Origin: Bacillota bacterium
GTDB lineage: Bacteria; Bacillota; Negativicutes; Sporomusales; UBA7701
Direction of reading: 5' to 3'
DNA length: 15,504 nt
Assembly: GCA_023415075.1 (NCBI GenBank)
Contig: JAEZLU010000063.1
Coordinates: 1-15,504 of the forward strand
The position numbers and the translations under genes are program-made. Below, in pieces: positions 1-7,224 of this stretch (positions within the stretch are counted from its first letter, which is position 1; every line of letters begins with the position of its first letter). The notes beneath the pieces were generated by a model. That model saw only the letters and a program-made list of their open reading frames with translations, ran no database searches and was not told the DNA's origin.

Positions 1-327
1 GCGCCAACGCAGCCATTTGCCCGTTTCGAGACCGAGGTCATCCGCAAAAAGCTGCCCGGGGGCAGGAATAGCGACTTCGTTGTCGAATCTACTATAAATA
101 TCTTTCACGAATTATCATCCGCAAAGCACGACATCAGCCCCGAGCAGGCGCGCGACCTTGCTCGGAGCAAGGCTCTCTCCACCGTGCAAAATCTTATTCC
201 CGAGGGGGCCCAGGTTCTGGGACGCGATATCACTGTGCTGAAGACGCCTGAACCCGGACTAGTACGGGTAAAGGTCATGGTGGAAACGATCGAGGATATC
301 GGACAGACTATGAATATCAACAACTGA
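1..327 (+). CDS. yqfD: Sporulation protein YqfD, C-terminal part (5' end outside window)
   Basis: The frame is open from the first base and ends at TGA 325-327, giving 108 residues. The segment holds the pattern of the YqfD C-terminus: alternating short hydrophobic and charged stretches, a helix with SPEQARDLARSKAL, then GAQVLGRDITVLKTPEPGLV and a closing strand VKVMVETIEDIGQ. YqfD is a membrane-anchored protein of spore-forming Firmicutes, in Bacillus linked to the mother-cell sporulation programme; its biochemical role is not known. Its position directly upstream of phoH, with only 15 bp between stop and next start, is the usual context and supports the call. The membrane segment and N-terminal domain lie outside the window, so the membership rests on the tail and the gene order. 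Confidence 0.8.
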   Translation, partial: APTQPFARFETEVIRKKLPGGRNSDFVVESTINIFHELSSAKHDISPEQARDLARSKALSTVQNLIPEGAQVLGRDITVLKTPEPGLVRVKVMVETIEDIGQTMNINN

Positions 328-342
328 CAGGAGGTCGGCGCT

Positions 343-1320
343 TTGCCCGACAACGAGGAACGGCGGATTCAACTGAGCGACGCTCAGGAGGCGGTTGCCA
401 TTCTCGGTCGCAACGACGAACATCTGCGGATAATCGGCGAGCAGTTCGCTTGCCGTATCGTCGCCCGTGGCGACGAGATCATCATCAGCGGTGCCGCCGG
501 CGAGACTGCCGAACTTTACAAGCTTTTCCACGAACTGCTCTTCTTGTACCGCGACGGCAACCCGGTGACCACCCACGATGTGCGCTACAGCATCAAAATG
601 ATTAAGGAGGGCCGGGCCGACAACCTTCACCAGATGTTTGCCGACACCGTGATGGTGACCGCCCGCGGCCGTCATATCAAGCCCAAAACTCTTGGTCAGC
701 GCCTTTACCTGGAAGCAATCCGCCAAAACTACATCACAATCGGAATAGGGCCGGCCGGAACCGGGAAAACTTATCTTGCCGTAGCTATGGCAGTTTTTTC
801 CTTGAAAAACAAAGAGGTTGAACGAATCATCCTGACAAGGCCGGCTGTTGAAGCCGGCGAAAAGCTGGGCTTTCTGCCCGGCGATCTCCAGGAGAAGGTC
901 GATCCGTACCTCAGGCCGCTTTATGACGCCATGTACGACATCATGGGCGTCGAGACGTTCCAGAAGTTCATGGCCAAGAATATTATCGAGGTGGCCCCCC
1001 TGGCTTATATGCGGGGCCGGACCCTCGATGATTCTTTCATCATCCTTGATGAGGCCCAGAACACTACTCCCGAGCAGATGAAGATGTTCCTGACCCGCCT
1101 CGGCTTTGGTTCGAAAATGGTGGTCACCGGCGATATAACCCAGGTGGACTTGCCGCAGGGCAATTGCTCCGGCCTTAAGCACGCCCAGGCGGTTCTCGCC
1201 GGCACCCGCGGCATCGGCACTATTTATCTTGACGAAGGCGACGTCGTCCGCCATGAGATTGTCGGGCGGATTATCAAGGCTTACGAGCGTCATGAGGCTT
1301 CAAATCCGGGCTCAGGCTGA
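343..1320 (+). CDS. phoH: PhoH family (YbeZ-type) ATPase
   Basis: A 325-residue P-loop ATPase of the PhoH/YbeZ family, thought to act with YbeY in RNA processing and ribosome quality control as a predicted RNA helicase or ATPase. Walker A is GPAGTGKT at residues 136-143; Walker B is FIILDEAQ with DEAQ at 236-239; a GDITQVDLP motif (sensor-like, conserved in PhoH) follows. The N-terminal ~110 residues are the accessory KH-like part found in YbeZ but not in short PhoH. Length matches the usual 315-330. The start is a TTG at 343, chosen because AGGAGG lies at 329-334 with an 8-nt gap and no better start is in frame. It follows yqfD by 15 bp, precedes pgpH by 29 bp, and ybeY is two genes downstream, the normal arrangement. 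Confidence 0.95.
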   Translation: MPDNEERRIQLSDAQEAVAILGRNDEHLRIIGEQFACRIVARGDEIIISGAAGETAELYKLFHELLFLYRDGNPVTTHDVRYSIKMIKEGRADNLHQMFADTVMVTARGRHIKPKTLGQRLYLEAIRQNYITIGIGPAGTGKTYLAVAMAVFSLKNKEVERIILTRPAVEAGEKLGFLPGDLQEKVDPYLRPLYDAMYDIMGVETFQKFMAKNIIEVAPLAYMRGRTLDDSFIILDEAQNTTPEQMKMFLTRLGFGSKMVVTGDITQVDLPQGNCSGLKHAQAVLAGTRGIGTIYLDEGDVVRHEIVGRIIKAYERHEASNPGSG

Positions 1321-1349
1321 AAGGCCGGGCCATTGGAGTTGAAAAAGAC

Positions 1350-3536
1350 ATGATATCAATCGAGAATAAATTCCGCGAGTTCTTTTCCCAGCCAAGCAGC
1401 ATGCATGCAAAACCGCTTACCCGCCGCATCGTCCTTGGGTTAGCCTTTTTTTCGCTGTTCATGCTCATTTTGTCGGCCGATTTCATAACCGAGAAAATTT
1501 CCCTACAGGTGGGTCAGGTGAGTGATCGCGACGTCATTGTGCCGCGGTCTGTTTCCTACGTCGACCAGATCAAGACCAGGAAGCTCGAAGCCGAGGTTCT
1601 CGCCAGTGTGGCCAGCGTCTTTGATTTCGACGTGACGGTGGCTGCTAAGGCCGAGGAAAGCACTGGCGCCATTTTCCGGGCCGCCAAGGCGGTCAACGCC
1701 GACAAGACCATCGCCAGCCCCGAACAGAAATTCGACAGATTGAACAGTTCGCTGCCTGTTCCCCTGCCGCCGGCGGCCGTAAACGGCCTGATCGGCCTCA
1801 GTGATAGCGAGCTGACCAAAACCGAGGAGAACACCCGCAACATCATCCGCAAATATCTTCAGCGCGGCATCCGTGAGGACGACCTGGAGAACGCCCGTAA
1901 AAACGTCGTTCTCGAAGCCGAAGGACTGGACCTTGGCAAGGATTCCGAGGCTGTAGTGGCCGGTGTCGCCCAGATTTTGCTGAAGCCCAATTTCATTCTC
2001 AACGTCCGCGAGACGGATAAACGCAAGCAGGCTGCCCTTGCCAGCATCGAACCGGTGCGCGAGACAGTCAAGAAGGGGCAGGTGCTCGTTCGCCGCGGCG
2101 ATGTGGTGACAGCCGAACAGATCCAGGCCCTCGAGGAACTGGGGCTGCACCGCGGCCATGTGAGCGAACTGAGGATTTTCGGCCTGGCCCTTTTTGTCCT
2201 TGTGGTCATGGCAATGATTCTCGGCTATCTTTATAAGTACGCGCCCGACCTTTTCAGCAACGATTTGTATATGGTCCTGCTGGGGCTTATCATGCTGGTG
2301 ACCCTCTTCCTCGGCAAAACGGCCCACTACTATTCGGACTTCGCTGCTCCCATCGCCGTGGGGGCGCTACTCACGGCCATCCTTATCGACCCCCGCCTGG
2401 GAGTGTTTATCGGCATGGCTCTGGCGATGTTGTTCGGGGTAATTGTTGACAACGACCTTAGGGCAGTGGCGGTAGCCCTCATCGGCAGCCTTACCGGGGT
2501 TTACAGCGTTTCCAAGCTTAGCCACGGCTACAGCCTCACCCGTACCGGCCTGTGGATAGCGGCCGTGAATTTCGTCACCATCGGCGCCACCGGTTTTCTC
2601 GAACAGGTCAACGCCACTCAGTTGATGGTTCAGGGCCTGTACGGCGTGATAAGCGGTATCGTGGCCGCCGTCGTCACCATCGGCTTGCTGCCGTATCTGG
2701 AGCATACTTTCAATATAACGACGCCAGTCAAGCTGATGGAGCTGGCCAATCCCAGCCATCCCCTGCTGCAACGCCTACTCCTCGATGCCCCCGGCACCTA
2801 TCACCACAGCATCCTTGTGGGCAACCTGGCGGAAACGGCGGCCGACATGATCGGCGCCGATCCGGTTACTGTCAGGGTTGGCGCCTACTATCACGATATC
2901 GGCAAGATAAAACGCCCCTATTTCTTTATCGAGAATCAGGCCGAGGGCGGCGAGAATCCCCACGACAAGATCGCCCCTTCGCTCAGCACGCTCATCGTCA
3001 CCTCCCATATCAAGGACGGACTCGACCTCTGCCGGGACTACAAACTGCCCCAGCCGATAATCGATATCGTCCAGCAGCACCATGGGACAATGCTTGTATC
3101 TTATTTTTACCGGCGGGCCACCGAAAACGAGCACAGCGAGTGCATCATCGAAGCCGATTTCCGCTATGAGGGGCCGCGGCCCCAGAGCAAGGAGGTTGCC
3201 CTCGTTATGCTGGCCGACGCCTGCGAGGCCGCTGTCCGTTCGCTCTCCCGCCCCAACATCAACCGCATTGAGACCACCGTCCGCAAGATAATCCGTGAAC
3301 GCCTGCACGACGGGCAGCTCGATGAATGCAACCTTACTCTGAGGGACCTCAACGTCATCGGCGACGTCTTTATCCGGGTGCTGTCAAGTATGTTCCACTC
3401 GCGGATCGAATACCCGGACGCGCTGAAGGAACTGGAGAGGAGAAAGGCGAAGAATGGAAACGGTGCTAAGCAATGCCCAGCAAAAGATAGTGCTGACGGC
3501 GAAGCAGAAGGCGATGGTGAAGTCCGTTCTAACTAA
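1350..3536 (+). CDS. pgpH: 7TM-HD family cyclic-di-AMP phosphodiesterase PgpH (YqfF)
   Basis: A 728-residue membrane HD hydrolase. In the family it hydrolyses c-di-AMP to pApA, setting the level of the messenger that controls potassium and osmolyte uptake and cell-wall homeostasis. Layout: short cytoplasmic N-terminus; first membrane segment about 27-43; an extracytoplasmic 7TMR-HDED domain to about 270; a cluster of membrane helices about 275-455; then a cytoplasmic HD domain. HD-domain metal ligands are visible: H485/H486 in TYHHSILVGN, H515-D516 in YYHDIGK, H577/H578 in QQHHGT, and D623 in LADACEAA. ATG 1350 is preceded by GGAG at 1335-1338 with an 11-nt gap. The last 83 bp overlap ybeY in another frame; this tail is rich in Lys, Gly, Asp and Glu and probably dispensable. 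The c-di-AMP role is by family, not tested here. Confidence 0.94.
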   Translation: MISIENKFREFFSQPSSMHAKPLTRRIVLGLAFFSLFMLILSADFITEKISLQVGQVSDRDVIVPRSVSYVDQIKTRKLEAEVLASVASVFDFDVTVAAKAEESTGAIFRAAKAVNADKTIASPEQKFDRLNSSLPVPLPPAAVNGLIGLSDSELTKTEENTRNIIRKYLQRGIREDDLENARKNVVLEAEGLDLGKDSEAVVAGVAQILLKPNFILNVRETDKRKQAALASIEPVRETVKKGQVLVRRGDVVTAEQIQALEELGLHRGHVSELRIFGLALFVLVVMAMILGYLYKYAPDLFSNDLYMVLLGLIMLVTLFLGKTAHYYSDFAAPIAVGALLTAILIDPRLGVFIGMALAMLFGVIVDNDLRAVAVALIGSLTGVYSVSKLSHGYSLTRTGLWIAAVNFVTIGATGFLEQVNATQLMVQGLYGVISGIVAAVVTIGLLPYLEHTFNITTPVKLMELANPSHPLLQRLLLDAPGTYHHSILVGNLAETAADMIGADPVTVRVGAYYHDIGKIKRPYFFIENQAEGGENPHDKIAPSLSTLIVTSHIKDGLDLCRDYKLPQPIIDIVQQHHGTMLVSYFYRRATENEHSECIIEADFRYEGPRPQSKEVALVMLADACEAAVRSLSRPNINRIETTVRKIIRERLHDGQLDECNLTLRDLNVIGDVFIRVLSSMFHSRIEYPDALKELERRKAKNGNGAKQCPAKDSADGEAEGDGEVRSN

Positions 3537-3924
3537 GGCGGCCGCCGTGCTGGACATCGGCGCCGACGCCGAGGTTGGCGTGACCTTCGCCGACGACGAG
3601 CATATCCGTGAGCTTAACCGCGACTACCGGGGCATCGACAAGGCCACCGACGTCCTGTCGTTTGCCCTTGAGGAAGGCGACGAGCCGCCGATCGCGGGCG
3701 GCCCGCCCGAGACACTGCTGGGCGATATCGTAATTTCCCTGGAGACGGCCGCGCGCCAGGCCGAGGATTTCGGCCATAGTCTAGAGCGGGAACTGGCCTA
3801 TTTGACCGTCCACGGCATGCTTCATCTCGTGGGCTACGACCATGAGACGGAAGCGGACAAGCAGGCTATGCGCCAGCAGGAGGAAGCAATTCTGACCCTG
3901 GTGGGCATTGGCCGGGAAGGCTGA
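3454..3924 (+). CDS. ybeY: Endoribonuclease / rRNA maturation factor YbeY
   Basis: A 156-residue zinc-dependent protein of the UPF0054 family, needed for 16S rRNA 3'-end maturation and late 30S quality control. The signature zinc motif HGMLHLVGYDH is intact with H120, H124 and H130 as ligands, and the conserved ELNRDYRGIDKATDVLSF stretch precedes it. Length is normal (about 150-165). The start at ATG 3454 lies inside the 3' end of pgpH; AGGAG at 3438-3442 with an 11-nt gap supports it, and the N-terminal residues METVLSNAQQ are needed to give the family's usual N-terminal strand. The 83-bp overlap suggests translational coupling to pgpH. The functional partner phoH is in the same operon. Confidence 0.95.
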   Translation: METVLSNAQQKIVLTAKQKAMVKSVLTKAAAVLDIGADAEVGVTFADDEHIRELNRDYRGIDKATDVLSFALEEGDEPPIAGGPPETLLGDIVISLETAARQAEDFGHSLERELAYLTVHGMLHLVGYDHETEADKQAMRQQEEAILTLVGIGREG

Positions 3925-3941
3925 ATGGCGACCTGCGGACT

Positions 3942-3964
3942 GCCGAGGACTATGAGGCCTCGGC
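3942..3964 (+). other. Small hairpin between ybeY and dgkA
   Basis: GCCGAGG (3942-3948) and CCTCGGC (3958-3964) form a perfect 7-bp stem around a 9-nt loop in the 67-bp gap between ybeY and dgkA. No T-run follows, so it is not an intrinsic terminator. It could be an RNA-stability or processing element within the operon transcript, or chance in GC-rich DNA. Confidence 0.35.
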
Positions 3965-3991
3965 CTTCGCTATATAGAGGAGCTGTGCCGG

Positions 3992-4372
3992 ATGAAAAAA
4001 CAAGGCGGCGAAGGTAATATTGTTGGCAACTTGCTGCGGTCCTTCGGCTACGCAGCCAGCGGCGTCAAATATTGTTTCGCCACCCAGCGCAACCTGCGCA
4101 TCCATGCTGCCGCCGCCGTGGCGGCGCTGATCGCCGGGCACTGGCTGGGGCTTTCGGGAGCCGAGATGGGTGTGCTGGCCCTGACGATTGCCGGTGTGCT
4201 GGTGGCCGAGATGTTCAATACGGCGGTGGAAGCGATGGTCGACATCATTTCCCCCGACTATCATCCGCTTGCCAAGGTGGCCAAAGATGTGGCCGCCGGG
4301 GCGGTGCTGGTGACGGCACTGGTGTCGCTGATTGTCGCTTACTTTTTGTTTGGGCCCCGTGTGGGCTGGTGA
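3992..4372 (+). CDS. dgkA: Diacylglycerol kinase / undecaprenol kinase family protein
   Basis: A 126-residue small integral-membrane kinase. In Gram-positive relatives it phosphorylates undecaprenol to recycle the lipid carrier of cell-wall synthesis; in Proteobacteria it phosphorylates diacylglycerol. Substrate cannot be decided here. The family signature is visible as EMFNTAVEAMVDII followed by HPLAKVAKDVAAGAVL, and there are three hydrophobic segments (roughly residues 38-54, 57-76 and 100-122). ATG 3992 is chosen because GAGGAG at 3977-3982 precedes it by 9 nt. It sits between ybeY and cdd, the standard Firmicutes order; in some relatives dgkA and cdd are fused, but here a stop codon and a new ribosome binding site separate them. 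Confidence 0.92.
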   Translation: MKKQGGEGNIVGNLLRSFGYAASGVKYCFATQRNLRIHAAAAVAALIAGHWLGLSGAEMGVLALTIAGVLVAEMFNTAVEAMVDIISPDYHPLAKVAKDVAAGAVLVTALVSLIVAYFLFGPRVGW

Positions 4373-4382
4373 GGAGACTGCG

Positions 4383-4784
4383 ATGGAAGAGTTGATAAAA
4401 GCCGCGCAGGCGGCCCGGGAAACTGCCTACGCCCCGTATTCGCGCTTTGCCGTGGGGGCCGCCGTGCTGGCCGCCAGCGGCCGCATCTACAGGGGCTGTA
4501 ATGTGGAGAACGCCTCGTACGGCCTGACGATGTGCGCCGAACGGGTGGCGATATTTCAGGCGGTGGCCGCCGGCGACCGCAAGCTGACCGCCCTGGCGGT
4601 GGCTGCCGACACGCCGTCGCCGGCTTCGCCCTGTGGCGCCTGCCGCCAGGTGATGGCCGAGTTCGGCATAAAAACAGTTGTCATGTGCAATACCAAGGGG
4701 GACAGGCTGACGGTACAGCTGGAGGAACTACTGCCCTACGCCTTCGACAAAACCGATCTTCCGGGAGATGAAAGCGCCGAATGA
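4383..4784 (+). CDS. cdd: Cytidine deaminase
   Basis: A 133-residue homotetramer-type zinc cytidine deaminase that converts cytidine and deoxycytidine to uridine and deoxyuridine in pyrimidine salvage. Motifs: C51-A-E53 in TMCAERVAIF, giving the zinc cysteine and the catalytic glutamate, and SPCGACRQ with zinc ligands C84 and C87; substrate-binding CNVENASYG lies just before. An in-frame upstream GTG at 4332 would add 17 residues read from within dgkA, with no family similarity; ATG 4383, with GAGGAG at 4371-4376 and a 6-nt gap, is the real start. Its stop overlaps the era start as ATGA, so the two genes are likely translationally coupled. Confidence 0.95.
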   Translation: MEELIKAAQAARETAYAPYSRFAVGAAVLAASGRIYRGCNVENASYGLTMCAERVAIFQAVAAGDRKLTALAVAADTPSPASPCGACRQVMAEFGIKTVVMCNTKGDRLTVQLEELLPYAFDKTDLPGDESAE

Positions 4785-5677
4785 AAGATACCGCCAATTT
4801 CAAGTCAGGTTTTGTGGCCGTGGTTGGACGGCCGAATGTCGGCAAATCGACGCTGGTCAACAGCCTTATCGGCCAGAAAATCGCCATAATGTCCGACAAG
4901 CCCCAGACCACCCGCAACAAAATTCTTTGCATACTGAACCTGCCGGACGCCCAACTGTTGTTCCTTGATACGCCCGGCATTCACAAGCCCCGCCATAAGC
5001 TTGGCGAGTATATGGTGCAGACAGCTGAGAACACGCTGCGGGAGGTGGACGCCGTACTGTTCGTAGTTGACGCCACCGAGGAACCGGGTCCAGGGGAGGA
5101 GTACATCCTCGAACGGCTGGCGGCGGTGACTACGCCGGTAATCCTGGTCATCAACAAGATCGATAAATTGCCGCGGGCCCAGGTGCTGCCGATCATCCAG
5201 CGCTACGCCGCCAAACGGGAATTTACTGCCCTGGTGCCGGTTTCGGCGCTGACCAAGACCAACCTCGACAACCTGGTGGCCGAGATCAAGAAACATCTGC
5301 CTGCCGGGCCGAAGTATTATCCCGACGACATGATAACCGACCAGCCCGAGCGGCTGCTGATTGCCGAGCTTATCCGCGAGAAGGTGCTGCAGCTCACCCG
5401 CGAAGAGATTCCCCACAGCATCGCCGTCGATATCGAGGAGGTGGCGACCCGCGATAACGGTGATCTGTATGTACGGGCTGTTATCTACGTCGAGCGCGAC
5501 TCCCAGAAGGGCATTGTCATCGGCGCCGGCGGCGCCGTTCTAAAGGAGGCCGGGCGGCAGGCCCGGGCCGACGTCGAAAACCTTCTAGGCTCGAAGGCTT
5601 ATCTCGATTTGTGGGTCAAAGTCAAGAAGGACTGGCGCAATCGGCCGGGGGTTCTAAAGTCGTTAGGTTATGAATAA
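4781..5677 (+). CDS. era: GTPase Era
   Basis: A 298-residue Ras-like GTPase with a C-terminal KH domain that binds the 3' end of 16S rRNA and checks 30S assembly. GTPase motifs: G1 GRPNVGKS (16-23), switch region with QTTRN (42-46), G3 DTPGIH (63-68), G4 NKID (125-128), G5 SAL (from 155). The KH motif IGAGG (GAGG 248-251) is followed by the usual end LDLWVKVKKDWRN. Length matches the family (about 300). ATG 4781 overlaps the cdd stop by 4 bp; the nearest purine-rich site, GGGAG at 4763-4767, is rather far (13 nt), consistent with coupling to cdd translation. It completes the phoH-ybeY-era ribosome-assembly group. Confidence 0.97.
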   Translation: MKDTANFKSGFVAVVGRPNVGKSTLVNSLIGQKIAIMSDKPQTTRNKILCILNLPDAQLLFLDTPGIHKPRHKLGEYMVQTAENTLREVDAVLFVVDATEEPGPGEEYILERLAAVTTPVILVINKIDKLPRAQVLPIIQRYAAKREFTALVPVSALTKTNLDNLVAEIKKHLPAGPKYYPDDMITDQPERLLIAELIREKVLQLTREEIPHSIAVDIEEVATRDNGDLYVRAVIYVERDSQKGIVIGAGGAVLKEAGRQARADVENLLGSKAYLDLWVKVKKDWRNRPGVLKSLGYE

Positions 5678-5709
5678 GATAGGACGTTCTTAATATACCT
5701 GAAATGTGC

Positions 5710-5830
5710 CAGGCCGTTCAGAAACGCCATATACGAGGCGCACCGAGGACGCGCTGCGACGCGTACTTTACTTGTACGCGAGCAAGCGCCCGCAGGGGCA
5801 ACAAAGTAGATGGCGGTTATCAACGGCCTG
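5710..5830 (+). repeat. 121-bp imperfect palindrome, probable dispersed intergenic repeat
   Basis: The first 21 bases (5710-5730) and the last 21 (5810-5830) are inverted copies with 18 of 21 positions matching; both ends carry the 9-base core CAGGCCGTT/AACGGCCTG. Inside, GCGCT (5751-5755) pairs with AGCGC (5785-5789) and CGCGTAC (5760-5766) pairs with GTACGCG (5774-5780) around a TTTACTT loop. The whole can fold as one long hairpin in RNA or a cruciform in DNA. It lies between era and the next start codon. Size and shape are like ERIC-type or MITE-like elements, but it is not ERIC by sequence. It holds no transposase. Whether it is multi-copy cannot be seen from one window. Confidence 0.6.
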
Positions 5831-5852
5831 CATTGGGGAGGGGGCTGACCCT

Positions 5853-7112
5853 ATGCAGCCGTTTACCGAAGTATTTGTAAGCGAACTGATCAACAAGCTG
5901 GTTATCGATAAAATAGGCAACCGGGTAGGCCGGGTGGCCGACGTCCTGATAAAGCCCGAGACCAGTTATCCCCGCATCTGCGGCGTGGAGGTGAAGCGTC
6001 GCTGGGAAACGGTGGTCATCGGCGACAGTAATATCGCCATGCTCAACAAGCAGATTGTGTCCCTCAGCATCGTCCGCGACGACGTGCAGGCCGCCGACTT
6101 AAGCGGCGACGAGATTTATCTGCGGCGCGACCTCCTGGATCGCCAGATCGTCGATACCGATGGGGCCCGCGTGGTGCGGGTGAACGATCTTAAGATCACC
6201 CAGGTCAACAACGAGTTTCGCCTGGTGGCGGTCGACATCGGTTTTCGCGGCCTGGTGCGGCGACTGGGGGCCGAGCGGCCGCTCCGGCGGGTTGCCGGCG
6301 TCTTCAACCGGACGCTGCCGGAGAAGCTGATATCCTGGGCAAACGTCGACCTTATCACCCCCGACCTGTCGGCCATCAAGCTGTCGGTGTCCCAGGGGCG
6401 GCTGGCCACCCTTCACCCATACGACATCGCCCAGATCGTCGGCGAACTGGGAACTCAGGAACGGTCAGCCATCTTTCAGACGCTGGACGACGAGAAGGCG
6501 GCCGAGACGCTGGCTGAGATGGAGACCGAGATGCAGGCGTCCATCCTCGAGGGCATGAGCAAGGACCGGGCGGCTGATATTCTTGAAATGATGGCTTCCG
6601 ACGACGCCGCTGACGTCCTCAACGAGATGTCGGACGACAAGGCTGAGGAACTGCTCGACCTGATGGAGCACGAGGAAGCGGCCGATGTCAAGGAGCTTCG
6701 AGAGTACGACGAGGATGAGGCCGGCAGCCTGATGACCACCGAGTTTATCTCCCTGGCCGAGAACCTCACCGCCGAAGAGACGATCAACAAGCTGCGCGAG
6801 ATGGCTCCCGAGGCCGAGACCATTTATTATATTTACGTGGTGGACGCCGAGGAGCAGCTAGTTGGCGTACTGTCGCTGCGAGAACTGATTATCGCCAAGC
6901 CGAAAACCAGGCTGGCGGACATTATGCGTAAGCGGATCGTCGCTGTCGGCGATACGGCGCCGATCGAGGACGCCATAAGCCTTATCCGCAAATACGATCT
7001 GCTGGCGGTGCCGGTAGCCGACGCCGATAAGAAGCTTGTCGGCATAATCACGGTGGACGACGTTATCGACGCCGTGCTGCCGCGCAAACGTAACCTCCTG
7101 AAATTCAGCTAG
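5853..7112 (+). CDS. Soluble PRC-barrel / MgtE_N / CBS-pair protein (channel-less MgtE-like)
   Basis: A 419-residue protein with no membrane segment. Order: PRC-barrel-like strand region from about residue 10 (SELINKLVIDKIGNRVGRVA); a second such region from about residue 90 (LRRDLLDRQIVDTDGARVVR); MgtE N-terminal helical repeats from about 187 (LHPYDIAQIVGEL) to about 278, very acidic; then a CBS pair to the end. In MgtE magnesium channels the N and CBS domains sense Mg2+ and gate a membrane pore; here the pore is missing, so a cytosolic metal or nucleotide sensor or regulator is a reasonable inference, with target unknown. Start: an upstream GTG at 5706 would add 49 residues encoded by the palindromic repeat; ATG 5853 with GGGGAGGGG at 5835-5843 and a 9-nt gap is preferred. 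A strong terminator follows directly. Confidence 0.85.
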   Translation: MQPFTEVFVSELINKLVIDKIGNRVGRVADVLIKPETSYPRICGVEVKRRWETVVIGDSNIAMLNKQIVSLSIVRDDVQAADLSGDEIYLRRDLLDRQIVDTDGARVVRVNDLKITQVNNEFRLVAVDIGFRGLVRRLGAERPLRRVAGVFNRTLPEKLISWANVDLITPDLSAIKLSVSQGRLATLHPYDIAQIVGELGTQERSAIFQTLDDEKAAETLAEMETEMQASILEGMSKDRAADILEMMASDDAADVLNEMSDDKAEELLDLMEHEEAADVKELREYDEDEAGSLMTTEFISLAENLTAEETINKLREMAPEAETIYYIYVVDAEEQLVGVLSLRELIIAKPKTRLADIMRKRIVAVGDTAPIEDAISLIRKYDLLAVPVADADKKLVGIITVDDVIDAVLPRKRNLLKFS

Positions 7113-7142
7113 ACGGCTGCCGCGGCAGCCGTCTTTTTTTTT
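7112..7142 (+). terminator. Intrinsic terminator after the MgtE_N/CBS gene
   Basis: GACGGCTGC and GCAGCCGTC form a perfect 9-bp GC-rich stem with loop CGCG, followed at once by nine T residues (7134-7142). The stem begins at the last base of the stop codon. It ends the upstream transcription unit. Confidence 0.95.
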
Positions 7143-7177
7143 CACCGCCGGCAATGTCGGCGACCGATGGATACAGG

Positions 7178-7206
7178 TTGACCGTATTCGGTGCAAATGA
7201 TATGAT
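7178..7206 (+). promoter_or_regulatory. Sigma-A type promoter for the DUF502 / CNNM / yqzL / recO unit
   Basis: TTGACC (7178-7183) and TATGAT (7201-7206) are separated by exactly 17 bp. Transcription should begin near 7212-7214, so the leader before ATG 7225 would be only about 12 nt and begin at the ribosome binding site. It lies just after a terminator, where a new unit needs a promoter. Confidence 0.85.
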
Positions 7207-7224
7207 TTGTTAGAGGGGTGTAAT

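Noticed and set aside
259..1293. 344-residue open frame on the minus strand opposite phoH
   Set aside because: It is a frame shadow of phoH; the + strand product has intact Walker motifs and the minus product resembles no family.
1503..2327. 274-residue open frame on the minus strand opposite pgpH
   Set aside because: Mirror frame of a GC-rich gene, His/Gln/Asp-rich with no recognisable domain; pgpH is well supported.
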